A stretch of DNA of 24,551 bases from the IMG/VR virus record IMGVR_UViG_3300037119_000595, positions 1-24,551 of that record. One strand, written 5' to 3'. Origin of the DNA: a virus. The first letter of the stretch is position 1; each line of letters starts with the position of its first letter. The notes under the pieces were generated by a model. That model had not been told where the DNA came from, did no database searches, and saw only the letters and a list, made by a program, of their open reading frames with translations. Below are positions 1 to 7,429 of this stretch, one piece after another. Both the position numbers and the translations under genes were made by a program.

Positions 1-2
1 TC

Positions 3-101
3 GAGCGCAAGACGAAGGGGAAGGCAGCGCCGAAGGCAGACGCACGCGCCGCGCTCGCGGCGGTCGCAGGCACGCTCGGAGTCGAGGCACAGGGCAGCTA
101 G
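3..101 (+). CDS. 3' end of an upstream gene (partial), Lys/Ala-rich C-terminus
   Basis: The frame is open from the left edge of the window to a TAG at 99-101. It gives about 32 residues rich in Lys and Ala, ending GTLGVEAQGS. The start lies outside the window and no function can be assigned. A strong intrinsic terminator begins 12 bases after the stop, which supports this being the real last gene of the preceding transcription unit. The Ala/Lys-rich composition resembles a flexible or nucleic-acid-contacting tail, but that is only an impression. Codons are mostly GC-ending (GCG, GCC, CTC). Confidence 0.55.
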   Translation, partial: ERKTKGKAAPKADARAALAAVAGTLGVEAQGS

Positions 102-112
102 ACGCAGGGCAC

Positions 113-160
113 GCGCCGCGCTCACAGTCAAGGGACTGTGGGCGCGGCGCTTTACTTTGA
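113..160 (+). terminator. strong intrinsic terminator
   Basis: A 17-bp stem (113-129 with 134-150, one G-U wobble) closes on a 4-base loop AAGG and is followed by TTTACTTT. The stem is very GC-rich. It separates the upstream partial gene from the late gene block and is the clearest transcription boundary in the window. The T-tract is interrupted, but the stem is exceptionally stable. Confidence 0.85.
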
Positions 161-185
161 TGCCGACCGACGCCGTTTCCCCTGC

Positions 186-239
186 TTGCACCAAATCGAC
201 ATGTGACAATTCGCACAAGCCCCCGGCCACCCGTATCCT
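186..239 (+). promoter_or_regulatory. candidate late promoter region (weak)
   Basis: This interval between the terminator and the first late gene is where a late promoter would be expected. The best elements I can see are an extended -10-like TGTGACAAT at 202-210, a TTGCAC at 186-191 (only 13 bases upstream of the -10-like hexamer, too close for a standard pair) and TATCCT at 234-239. None makes a good consensus pair. The call rests mainly on position and could be wrong, especially if a phage-specific sigma factor reads it. Confidence 0.25.
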
Positions 240-250
240 CGCGCGTAGAT

Positions 251-270
251 AAGGAGGTGTGTGCACACCT
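251..270 (+). promoter_or_regulatory. ribosome binding site overlapped by a small hairpin
   Basis: AAGGAGG at 251-257 is a near-perfect Shine-Dalgarno sequence. Its 3' part lies in AGGTGT (255-260), which is the exact inverted repeat of ACACCT (265-270), with a 4-base loop GTGC. The hairpin ends directly before ATG 271. It could mask part of the binding site, or shorten the otherwise long 13-base spacing to the ATG. The GTG at 259 abuts the Shine-Dalgarno and is an unlikely start. Confidence 0.5.
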
Positions 271-636
271 ATGGAACCCTTGAGCGATGCACAACGCAAG
301 GAACTAGATGAACTGAAGGAAGTGCTTCGTCAGGAGATGACGGACGGCGAAGCATCGAAGACGGTCAAGTCAGCCAAGAAGGACTTGGAGGACTTGAAGC
401 CGAACTTCCTCGCGGCGTTGCAGCATGCAGTGGATCACGGTACTACTGCACAGCGCATTACGGTTGCAACGTGGGGCTACAACAAGCTGCTTGAGGAAAG
501 CAAGGCCGACAGTGATCCGATCCGCAGGCTGATCGAGAACATGCCTGCGCCGAAGGAGGATCAGAATGCGGAAACGGCAGCGGACGAAAGCACAGCATCG
601 TCAGGCGATGGAGCAAAGGCGAGTGAGGTTTCTTGA
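271..636 (+). CDS. small charged protein, possible terminase small subunit
   Basis: This 121-residue protein is the first gene of the late block. The N-terminal half is highly charged and probably helical (MEPLSDAQRKELDELKEVLR). A central helical stretch, FLAALQHAVDHGTTAQRITV, followed by WGYNKLLEE, resembles the 'ala-rich helix, turn, helix' pattern seen in small terminase subunits and related phage DNA-binding proteins. The C-terminal about 30 residues are acidic and Ser/Ala-rich, so probably disordered. ATG 271 is preferred over GTG 259, which sits 1 base after the Shine-Dalgarno. The stop TGA overlaps the next start (TTGA). Terminase small subunit is a guess from helix pattern and position; it would be separated from the large subunit by about 11.7 kb. 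Confidence 0.6.
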   Translation: MEPLSDAQRKELDELKEVLRQEMTDGEASKTVKSAKKDLEDLKPNFLAALQHAVDHGTTAQRITVATWGYNKLLEESKADSDPIRRLIENMPAPKEDQNAETAADESTASSGDGAKASEVS

Positions 637-1040
637 GAGTCGTATTAGACCACTCGATCGTGGGCCAATCACTGACGACTCTATCGATCCGCAAGGACAG
701 GGAGTTCGCCGGTTGCGCCCTATGCGGCGCGGTCTTCCAGAGCGCGATGGCGATCCACGTAGCCGACGAGGAATGGAACGCGGACAAGATGGTGTTTGAG
801 CATGCCGTTGCAATCGAGACGAGGGAGTGGCGAGACGCACACAACAAGACGCACAGTGAGCGCGAGCATCGACAGTTCGTAGCGAGTGGGAGAACCTTCT
901 CGCCTGAAGCCGCGATCAAGCTTGCACCATTTGGTCTGGTGTCACTCGACGTAGACGATGCAGAGGTTGCACAGGCAATGCTTGAGGCTCCGCGTGCGCC
1001 TCGCGATGATGTAGAGACAACGAGAAAGGGATGGGTCTGA
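633..1040 (+). CDS. putative zinc-binding protein (CxxC...HxxxH), unknown function
   Basis: This 135-residue protein starts at TTG 633, overlapping the previous stop by 4 bases, with GTGAGG just upstream. An in-frame TGA at 624-626 rules out a much earlier start; GTG 660 is an alternative. Residues C28-A-L-C31 followed by G and F, then W66 and H70-x3-H74, make a CxxC / HxxxH set of potential metal ligands like those of phage zinc-finger-like proteins, though the Cys-His spacing (about 39 residues) is longer than in a classical finger. The C-terminal 50 residues carry no recognisable motif. Context suggests a small accessory protein expressed with the virion genes, but no role can be named. 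Confidence 0.7.
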   Translation: MRVVLDHSIVGQSLTTLSIRKDREFAGCALCGAVFQSAMAIHVADEEWNADKMVFEHAVAIETREWRDAHNKTHSEREHRQFVASGRTFSPEAAIKLAPFGLVSLDVDDAEVAQAMLEAPRAPRDDVETTRKGWV

Positions 1041-1465
1041 TGTTCCTAGAGGTGGTGTACGAGACGGGACGCATGTCAGTGATGGAGGTGGACACGCTGG
1101 AAGAGGGGCTAGAGGGGTTGCGCGTCCACAACGACAAGGCGAAGAAGGGTGAGCCGGGTGGCCCACTTGGTCAACCCGCAGAACGTGTTGCTGCGGTGTA
1201 TCAGTACGACGGGCACCCGAACGACTACAACGAAGACCAGACGATGAGTGCAGAGGTTGCGGAGAAGACGGTCAAGGAACTGATCGCCTCCACGAAGAAC
1301 AAGGATGGCGTCGTGAGCCTTGACAACCTCGCACAGCAGGTTCGCTCGCTGTCGCACCCGATGAACAACGAGAACGAGATCGAGGGGTTCGGTAGTCGGT
1401 ACAAGGTGAAGGAAGAGAAGGTTGTCGACATGGCGTTCCTTGACGCGAAGGGTGGTGCTAGCTGA
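1040..1465 (+). CDS. hypothetical protein
   Basis: This 141-residue protein starts at ATG 1040, which overlaps the preceding TGA by one base (TGATG) and has AAAGGG at 1025-1030 with 9-base spacing. The in-frame ATG at 1031 abuts that site and is less likely. The first 30 residues (MFLEVVYETGRMSVMEVDTL) look like beta-strand followed by a short helix. The middle is polar with Gly/Pro, and the C-terminal half is helical and acidic. No Cys pair, signal peptide or membrane segment is visible. I do not recognise the family. It lies between a putative zinc-binding protein and the first virion surface-type gene and is probably translationally coupled to both. Confidence 0.65.
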   Translation: MFLEVVYETGRMSVMEVDTLEEGLEGLRVHNDKAKKGEPGGPLGQPAERVAAVYQYDGHPNDYNEDQTMSAEVAEKTVKELIASTKNKDGVVSLDNLAQQVRSLSHPMNNENEIEGFGSRYKVKEEKVVDMAFLDAKGGAS

Positions 1466-2022
1466 TGGAGCATCTGCATCACTCAGACGTGTTCGACATC
1501 GATGGGACGTGCGAACGGCGCTACGCCACCATCGTCTTCAACCGCATGGCCCAGATGATCACCGACTACACGCTCGGTGCGTCTGGATCGATCACGCCGC
1601 CTGCTTCGTGGACTGTGGGCCTTTCCACCACTGTGGTGGGGTCGGGGTCGAACATGATGCGGAACAGCGTGTGGTCTGTGACGATCTCAGGTTCGAACGT
1701 CAACGAGATCGGTTCGACTACAGCCGCAGGCTATGCACGGCAGACGATTGCCAAGTCGATCAACACGGGTTCTATCGACTGGGGTACGTCGTCGCTCGAC
1801 AACACGTTCAGCACGGGTGGTTCGTCCACGACGGCTGATCAGGTCACGTTCGGTGCATTCACGGGGTCGGGGCCGTCGCCTAACGGTGCGAACTCTTGGG
1901 CGATCACGGAGGGCACGACGCTCAACGCAGGACTGCTGCACGTTGCTGCTGACACTGCCGCGACTCGTACGTTTGCGGTGGGTGACACGGAGAAGGTTAC
2001 GGCCACGATCAAGGCCGGATAG
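1465..2022 (+). CDS. virion protein, Gp80-like tail-fibre/minor structural family
   Basis: This 185-residue protein starts at ATG 1465, overlapping the TGA of the preceding gene. Its layout matches a widespread phage minor structural family (Gp80-like). An N-terminal helix is followed by a strand carrying WTVGLSTT, then a GYARQTI motif (about residues 88-94), a Ser/Thr/Gly-rich middle, a TFGAFT strand and a C-terminal strand set ending in VTATIKAG. Family members of similar size are usually annotated as tail-fibre or minor capsid/tail proteins. Composition (Ser, Thr, Gly, Ala; few charges) fits an extracellular beta-sandwich. It is the first of a run of virion-surface-type genes. The family call comes from remembered motif patterns, not a search. 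Confidence 0.7.
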   Translation: MEHLHHSDVFDIDGTCERRYATIVFNRMAQMITDYTLGASGSITPPASWTVGLSTTVVGSGSNMMRNSVWSVTISGSNVNEIGSTTAAGYARQTIAKSINTGSIDWGTSSLDNTFSTGGSSTTADQVTFGAFTGSGPSPNGANSWAITEGTTLNAGLLHVAADTAATRTFAVGDTEKVTATIKAG

Positions 2023-3302
2023 TGCCCTACAAGGGTGTAGGGTTCGACATGCCTACGAGTCCGGGGTCGTTCGTCATTGGCGACCTCGGATTCACCCCTC
2101 AAGGGTGCGTGTTCATGGGGGGTAATCAGACGACCGAAGATGCGGTCACGTCGCCGTCGAATGCGGGAGCGTTCTTCGGTATGGCATGGCTCGATGCAGT
2201 CACGGACGCTATCGATCAGCAGGCGCTTGGATCGATGGCACCTCAAGCGTTCCACTTCTATCCCGCCGCGATCAGCATGTGCGGCGGGAGTAGTGGTGCA
2301 ACGATCGACTACCGTGCAGTAGTCACATCGTTTGATGATGACTCGATCACGTTGAACGTGACGCATGCGGCGTCAGGCAACAGACCGATCCATTGCCTCA
2401 TCTGGGGTGACTTCGATGGGGCGCATGGATCGACGGGTGTGTCGTTCGACAACGCGCAAGTCAACTTCGACGTGGGGTATCGCGCTGGCACGGGACTGAT
2501 GTTCCACTTCTTCCCGACTGGTGGTGTGCGTGATCGTCAGGGGAACGGCGGCAACTGGTTCTCGATGGGTGTGGCGAACTGGCCCATCGACGAAGACCCT
2601 CCGACGCATGGGCCGTACTCACAGGCAGGAGCTAGCGCGATCAGGTTGTTCAGCGCGCTCGGCTCTGTGGGCTATACGCAGCAGTTGCTCAACCACTTCG
2701 GGCCGGGACACACGTCGCTGTCGTTGCGACCGTGGGTAGCTGGTTCGTACTTGACCGCGTACGATCTGTTGTACCCGTACCCCGGTTGGCCCGGTGGTGA
2801 TGAGACTCAGGTGCGCATGGAGATGTGGGGATACACGACACGTCATAGTGCTGCATGGTGGACGGGCGAGGGGAGTGTCGAGTTCGTCGGTACGCCCGAC
2901 AACGGTGATACCGATGTGCACACGGCCAATGCCAACGTGGAGGAAGTAGAGGCGGTGCTGTTCTTCGGTACGACGGGATACGGGACTGAGCAGCAGAGCG
3001 GGCCACCGTGCGCGTACATGTTCGGTGTGTTGACGGAGGACTACCAGGGATGCGTTGCGTACGATCTTGGTATCGGTAGCGAGGGCGCAGTCGACGGAAC
3101 ACCACGGTTCTTCCAGTCGACGCAGCACTGCTACGCGGACAACTTGTACGAGGGTGTGCGCACCGCGTCAGGAGAGATCGTAGGGAATGAAGTTCACATG
3201 ACTGGCGAGCAGGAGAACAGTGCCTCTGTGGGCAGTGCCTCGTTCATGCAGATGCTAGGCGGCGAGGTTGACCAACCCGACATGTGGCTGATGGAAGTGT
3301 AA
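2022..3302 (+). CDS. large virion surface protein, unknown family
   Basis: This 426-residue protein starts at GTG 2022, overlapping the TAG of the previous gene by one base. It is rich in Gly, Trp, Tyr, Phe and Thr, low in Lys, and has alternating hydrophobic strands throughout, as expected of a beta-rich capsid or tail surface protein. Aromatic clusters such as YDLLYPYPGWPGG (about 247-259) and HSAAWWTGEG (about 276-285) are typical of surface carbohydrate- or receptor-contacting proteins, but no catalytic motif is visible. No signal peptide or membrane segment. It sits between a Gp80-like protein and a large multidomain fibre-like protein. A role in adsorption or decoration is inferred from context only. 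Confidence 0.65.
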   Translation: MPYKGVGFDMPTSPGSFVIGDLGFTPQGCVFMGGNQTTEDAVTSPSNAGAFFGMAWLDAVTDAIDQQALGSMAPQAFHFYPAAISMCGGSSGATIDYRAVVTSFDDDSITLNVTHAASGNRPIHCLIWGDFDGAHGSTGVSFDNAQVNFDVGYRAGTGLMFHFFPTGGVRDRQGNGGNWFSMGVANWPIDEDPPTHGPYSQAGASAIRLFSALGSVGYTQQLLNHFGPGHTSLSLRPWVAGSYLTAYDLLYPYPGWPGGDETQVRMEMWGYTTRHSAAWWTGEGSVEFVGTPDNGDTDVHTANANVEEVEAVLFFGTTGYGTEQQSGPPCAYMFGVLTEDYQGCVAYDLGIGSEGAVDGTPRFFQSTQHCYADNLYEGVRTASGEIVGNEVHMTGEQENSASVGSASFMQMLGGEVDQPDMWLMEV

Positions 3303-3303
3303 C

Positions 3304-6087
3304 GTGCCTGCGCCTACCAATGACAACTTCGCATCGGCAGAAGCACTGTCGACCACGCTGCCCGGATCACTGCCGGGACTGACGACGTTCGATGCAACAC
3401 TTGAAGGTAGTGAGCCGATCTACGGTGGTGGTGGGGATCACCAGAGCATATGGTTCACGTTCACACCTACATCGTCGGGTTGGCATCGATTCCAGATTCC
3501 AGTATCGTCGCTTGTCTATAACGGTACGCATACCGATTCGTGGGGAGAGATCGGTATTACGTTGTACCTGGGTGGCACAATAGTCGATACTCTTGCTGAG
3601 ACTACGTTCGCCAACCGTTTCACGTATCCATACATCGGTTGGGATATGGGTTTCACTGACCCTGGTTGGTCGAACGTACACAATCCCACAGTCGCAGCGG
3701 ATTTGGTCAGTGGTACGACCTACTACATCAAGGTCTATTCGCAACAGAATGGATCATTCAACCGATGCACTGTTGACTTTGATCTTGAGTGGGATGAACA
3801 GGCTACCGCTGCCAATCAGGATTTCACTAGTCGTCAAACCATTACTGGTTCAAGTGGTAGTGAGGATGTAGAGTGGGGTGTTCCCACTCTTGCAGAAACG
3901 GATGAGCCGCCCGCGTTCTACTGGAACGATGGCTTCTTGGATGGGTACTGTACCGTGTGGTACGAATGGACTGCACCGTCTAGCGGATGGTTTCAGTTTG
4001 AACTAGATAGTCCATCTGGTATCTACCCTGAATTAGCCATCTATACGGGTAGTGCGTTGAATGCGCTCACTGTTGTAGGAAAGAATCTTCAGGGAGATCA
4101 ATCTGATCTTTCTGATCTTTCGCGGATGGTTGGTAAGTGTGTCATTCGTTTCAATGCTACGGCCAGCACTGTTTACAAGATTCAATGTGCAGTGTTCGGT
4201 TCTACTGCGGTATCGACCGGAGACGTTGGTGAACTCACATGGGCTACTGCGTCTGCTCCTACTCAGGAAACTACGGGAGCGGCTGCTAGTGGCTCGTTCG
4301 TTCTATCGCGCGTAGACAACTTCGGTAACACCGACGACGAGCTACCACCCGATGCAGTCACACGACTCAGTGGTCATGCTGAATGGTGGTATGAGGATGG
4401 TGCCGTTGGCCGATCCAAGTGGTGGAAGTACGTAGCAGCCGGAAACGGCACGATGGTCATTGAAGCCAATGGGTACCGTGATGGTTTTGATGATCCCGAT
4501 ACAGGACACGCAGCATACGATGAGTATGCGCTGCTCGTATACAAGGGCGCCAACTTCGGCAGCCTAACTGACGCCACTACCAATGGTGACACTGGTACCC
4601 AGGATGCCGTTCTGATTGGCGCGGATCAATCGTATGCTGTTACCCACGATGGGAACTTCACTAGCCTAACAGTTGACTTCACTACGGGTGAAACTCTTTG
4701 GGTTTGCATGGTGGGTCTGTACGACAAGGACTACGATGCAGACACCATCGACGAAGCTGTTGCAGAGGATTGTCCGCAGCGTTCTATTGACCTCACGTTC
4801 AGTGATGGGTCTGTTCCTACTGATCCCCCAGAGAACGACGTGTACGCTGACACGCCCAACGCATGGCCGTACAATCTGTCGAAGAGTCGATGGGGTAACT
4901 ACTTCAACGTGCCTGATGCCGTGCAGATTGCAGGCACCACCATCCTCGCGACTGCCGATGTTGGTGAAGACCCTCATGGTGGGTTCGGCCCTGAACGAAG
5001 CGTGTGGTACCGCTTCTACGTCGAGAACGCTGGTGACTGGAAGTTCTGGGTCGAGTCGGCTGTTGACTGTGTGCTTTCCGTATATGACCTTGTGGGACTG
5101 GGCATCGTGTCCATCGGTGAGGATGATGACAGCGGTACAGGCAACTGGCCTGAGCTTACGTTGACGTTGCCGCAGGGAGAGATTGCAATCGCAGTCGACT
5201 CCAAGACTGAAGGCGACTTCGTTCTCAAGATTCAGCGTCAGCCCGATGGCGGTGACACACCGCCTGCGAACGATGAGATTGCAAACGCAGTTGATATCTC
5301 ATCTATCCCGTTTACGGACACGGGTACTACGGTCGAAGCACAGGTAGAACCATTTGAGTGGGACTCGCCTGAGCTTGGTATTGGGCCGTACGATTCAGTG
5401 TGGTACAAGTACGTCGCGCCTGCCAACGCCATGCTCAAGGTATGGTGTGACAACATCTCGCAGCTAGATGACTGGTATGTCTTCGTTGATCTATGGCATG
5501 GTGATGATCCCGAGACAATGGTGCCATATCCGAACCCGCCTGCGTACTGGTCACAGGGCGTGTTCTACGCGGATGCCATCGAAGACCCTGGCGAGAATCT
5601 TGAGAATGCACTTACTTTCCCAGTCGAGTCAGGCGAGACATACTACATTCGTGTACAGACTGAGAGTGGTGGATCAGAGGACTTCACGATCCACGTTGAT
5701 GAAGGGCCGATCTACGTTGACATCCAGGTCAGTGGCGACGAAGAGATGCATGGCACGCTGTTGGATGATGCAGAGGTGTACATCGACATCCAGGTCAGCG
5801 GCAGTGAGATTCACCACATCGCCAACACGACAGATGCTGATACGGTGTTGGTTGACATCCAACCTAGTGGTGTTGAGTTCACCGCTGACGAGTTTCTTGA
5901 CTCGGCTACCGTGTATGTCGACATTCAGTTCATGGGTGGTGAATGCTTCTCAGCACACACTGGTCTGATGATGGATGCAGAGGCTGATCCACGTTGGATC
6001 GCAGGAGCGGACGTGCGCTGGCAAACGATGGACGTGCGACAGCGTTGGGAAATCGTGGACGTACAGAATGAAGGAGTGCACTGCTGA
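3304..6087 (+). CDS. multidomain fibre-like virion protein with VDIQ repeats (cassette copy 1)
   Basis: This 927-residue protein starts at GTG 3304, one base after the previous stop. Residues 1 to about 800 appear to hold five related regions (roughly 1-165, 166-320, 321-505, 506-650, 651-800). Several open with a '(P)xNDxxxxA' segment, carry a 'S(V/I)WF/YxFT/YxxP..G' strand and end with 'GxTYYIxV'. This pattern resembles bacterial pre-peptidase C-terminal-type beta-sandwiches, many of which bind polysaccharide. Residues about 800-885 are four repeats of the VYVDIQVSG type. The last about 35 residues contain spaced RW motifs (DPRW, VRW, QRW). It overlaps its small companion by TGATG. The N-terminal two thirds use more A/T-ending codons than the head genes. 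A role as tail or head fibre contacting the cell surface is inferred. Confidence 0.72.
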   Translation: MPAPTNDNFASAEALSTTLPGSLPGLTTFDATLEGSEPIYGGGGDHQSIWFTFTPTSSGWHRFQIPVSSLVYNGTHTDSWGEIGITLYLGGTIVDTLAETTFANRFTYPYIGWDMGFTDPGWSNVHNPTVAADLVSGTTYYIKVYSQQNGSFNRCTVDFDLEWDEQATAANQDFTSRQTITGSSGSEDVEWGVPTLAETDEPPAFYWNDGFLDGYCTVWYEWTAPSSGWFQFELDSPSGIYPELAIYTGSALNALTVVGKNLQGDQSDLSDLSRMVGKCVIRFNATASTVYKIQCAVFGSTAVSTGDVGELTWATASAPTQETTGAAASGSFVLSRVDNFGNTDDELPPDAVTRLSGHAEWWYEDGAVGRSKWWKYVAAGNGTMVIEANGYRDGFDDPDTGHAAYDEYALLVYKGANFGSLTDATTNGDTGTQDAVLIGADQSYAVTHDGNFTSLTVDFTTGETLWVCMVGLYDKDYDADTIDEAVAEDCPQRSIDLTFSDGSVPTDPPENDVYADTPNAWPYNLSKSRWGNYFNVPDAVQIAGTTILATADVGEDPHGGFGPERSVWYRFYVENAGDWKFWVESAVDCVLSVYDLVGLGIVSIGEDDDSGTGNWPELTLTLPQGEIAIAVDSKTEGDFVLKIQRQPDGGDTPPANDEIANAVDISSIPFTDTGTTVEAQVEPFEWDSPELGIGPYDSVWYKYVAPANAMLKVWCDNISQLDDWYVFVDLWHGDDPETMVPYPNPPAYWSQGVFYADAIEDPGENLENALTFPVESGETYYIRVQTESGGSEDFTIHVDEGPIYVDIQVSGDEEMHGTLLDDAEVYIDIQVSGSEIHHIANTTDADTVLVDIQPSGVEFTADEFLDSATVYVDIQFMGGECFSAHTGLMMDAEADPRWIAGADVRWQTMDVRQRWEIVDVQNEGVHC
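5701..5958 (+). repeat. four ~20-residue 'VDIQ' protein repeats
   Basis: Four in-frame copies of a 20-23 residue unit with the core (V/I)Y(V/I)DIQ.SG occur near the C-terminus of the 927-residue protein. They are the same unit as the 34 copies in the 782-residue protein further downstream. Nucleotide sequences differ between copies, so they are not a recent tandem duplication. Confidence 0.85.
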
Positions 6088-6389
6088 TGCCTATCGGACA
6101 GCTAGTTCCAGGCACGAAGGAGAACATTCGCGTCACCGTGCGCGACAACGCGGGAACGGTCACTGATCTGACAGGCTCAGGGCCGACGTTCACGGTGAAG
6201 GACAGTGCTGGCGCAGACAAGGTGACGGCGGTTGCTGCATCGGCATCCGGCCTCGTCATCACTGTGCCGCTTGATACAACGTCAGGGGGTGTATGGGACG
6301 AGGATGAATATCGCCTGTTCGTCAAGTACACGGTCGGCTCCGAGGTGATCGAGAAGGGGCCGTTCTACTTCGTACTCAGTTACGCATAA
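6087..6389 (+). CDS. small beta-rich companion protein (cassette copy 1)
   Basis: This 100-residue protein starts at ATG 6087, overlapping the TGA of the large fibre-like gene. It reads as a single small beta-sandwich: strands around IRVTVRD, PTFTVKD, LVITVPL, EYRLFVKYTV and GPFYFVLSY. It is clearly related to the 103-residue protein encoded at 11849-12160. Both carry 'VRD/LRD..(T)DL', then '(D)EY(R/K)L(F/Y)VK(Y/W)T', then 'KGP(F/L)YF' at matching positions. Both follow directly on a large protein ending in VDIQ repeats and an RW-rich tail. I infer that it binds or caps that fibre, or acts as its chaperone. No signal peptide or catalytic motif. Confidence 0.72.
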   Translation: MPIGQLVPGTKENIRVTVRDNAGTVTDLTGSGPTFTVKDSAGADKVTAVAASASGLVITVPLDTTSGGVWDEDEYRLFVKYTVGSEVIEKGPFYFVLSYA

Positions 6390-6399
6390 GGAGAGAGGC

Positions 6400-6924
6400 A
6401 TGGCACGCAAGAACGACACACAACTGTACGAACTGTTGACCACATCGAAGTGCTACATCGATACGGTCGATCCTGTCGACAAGCAGAAGGTCATCCGTGC
6501 ACGTCAACAGGGTAAAGCTGCACCAGAGCCGGGATCGAAGATTGGTCAGGTTGCACAGGAGCTAGGGCTGCGTGCGTGGGAACAGAAGCCACCACCGCCT
6601 CCCCCGCCGCCCCCACCCCCGCCTGACAAGAAGGCGCTGTTCTTCCCGCGCACGTTCAACAAGGAAGGCGGGTCGGACGCACGCTTCTGTGTGAAGATGG
6701 ATGCGCCGCAGTTCTCGCACGTCGACTCACGTGGTCGCCTCGTTGATAAGGGCGGCGGTGTGTACGACAGCAACGGACTGTGCGATGGTGGACGTGACCC
6801 GAACTACATCTCAAAGAGAGAGGATGGTACACCGCTACGCGGCGCGAAGACGATGGACAGCTTCGGCCCATGCGATCTCTATGACGGACTCAAAGAGTGG
6901 CCGCCCGACAGCTATAACGGATGA
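6400..6924 (+). CDS. hypothetical protein with a 12-proline linker
   Basis: This 174-residue protein starts at ATG 6400, preceded by AAGGAGAG at good spacing. The N-terminal domain (about 1-63) is helical and basic. Twelve consecutive prolines (residues 64-75) form a stiff linker. The C-terminal domain (about 76-174) has four Cys, many Gly/Asp and the sequence KALFFPRTFN at its start. The prolines use mixed codons, so the tract is kept at protein level rather than being a simple DNA slippage product. No family is recognised. Translation of such a run normally needs elongation factor P. The last 44 bases overlap the proposed start of the sigma-like gene in another frame. Confidence 0.7.
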   Translation: MARKNDTQLYELLTTSKCYIDTVDPVDKQKVIRARQQGKAAPEPGSKIGQVAQELGLRAWEQKPPPPPPPPPPPPDKKALFFPRTFNKEGGSDARFCVKMDAPQFSHVDSRGRLVDKGGGVYDSNGLCDGGRDPNYISKREDGTPLRGAKTMDSFGPCDLYDGLKEWPPDSYNG

Positions 6925-7429
6925 TCATCTCCTAGAGACTGTTGATCACATCTGCCGTGTCCTTCGTGCACGGCAGATGTGGTCGGCAGATCACGCGGAT
7001 GATGTGTTCCAAGAGATATACATCGCCCTGTTCAAAGCACGTGATCGATACGACCCGGAGAAGAACACGTGGCTCAACTACGCATTCATGACCGCAAGGC
7101 ACACCGTACAAGACTTCTTCCGAGGCAAGCAACTGATAGGCATGGAATGGGGTCGGGACGCAGAGCCTGCGATGATGAATGCGATAGACGAGTACGATGC
7201 CGTCACACGAATGGATACACCGCTGCTATGGGAGCTAGAGACATACACGCTGAAGGAGCAGAGAGTCTTGCTGCTTATCATCGCGGGTTACTCGCAGCGA
7301 GAGATAGCAAGCTATCTGAGTACAGGCGAAGCGTACGTGTCGAAGATCATCGCACGCTTACGGATTCGGAGTACTCCACTCTCTTCTTCGCTGCATACGG
7401 ATTCACTGCCGCTGAGACGGGCCGCGTGA
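6881..7429 (+). CDS. sigma-70-like (ECF-type) RNA polymerase sigma factor-like protein
   Basis: This protein is 182 residues from ATG 6881. Residues about 14-75 match sigma region 2: an acidic helix, HADDVFQEIYIALFKARDRY, then NTWLNYAFMTARHTVQDFFR, the typical 'F..WL...ARN...D..R' helix. Residues about 118-158 match a region 4 helix-turn-helix: LKEQRVLLLIIAGYSQREIA followed by a recognition helix AYVSKIIARLR. The protein would recruit host RNA polymerase to specific promoters. It sits inside the virion gene block rather than with early genes. The start is uncertain: there is no good Shine-Dalgarno, 44 bases overlap the proline-rich gene, and ATG 6921 is out of frame. The last about 25 residues (RSTPLSSSLHTDSLPLRRAA) look non-homologous and overlap the LuxR-type HTH in another frame. 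Confidence 0.72.
   Translation: MTDSKSGRPTAITDDHLLETVDHICRVLRARQMWSADHADDVFQEIYIALFKARDRYDPEKNTWLNYAFMTARHTVQDFFRGKQLIGMEWGRDAEPAMMNAIDEYDAVTRMDTPLLWELETYTLKEQRVLLLIIAGYSQREIASYLSTGEAYVSKIIARLRIRSTPLSSSLHTDSLPLRRAA

Noticed and set aside
6701-6880. Longer N-terminal extension of the sigma-like gene
   Set aside because: The added 60 residues overlap a well supported gene, are Arg/Thr/Ser-rich shadow sequence and precede the sigma fold.
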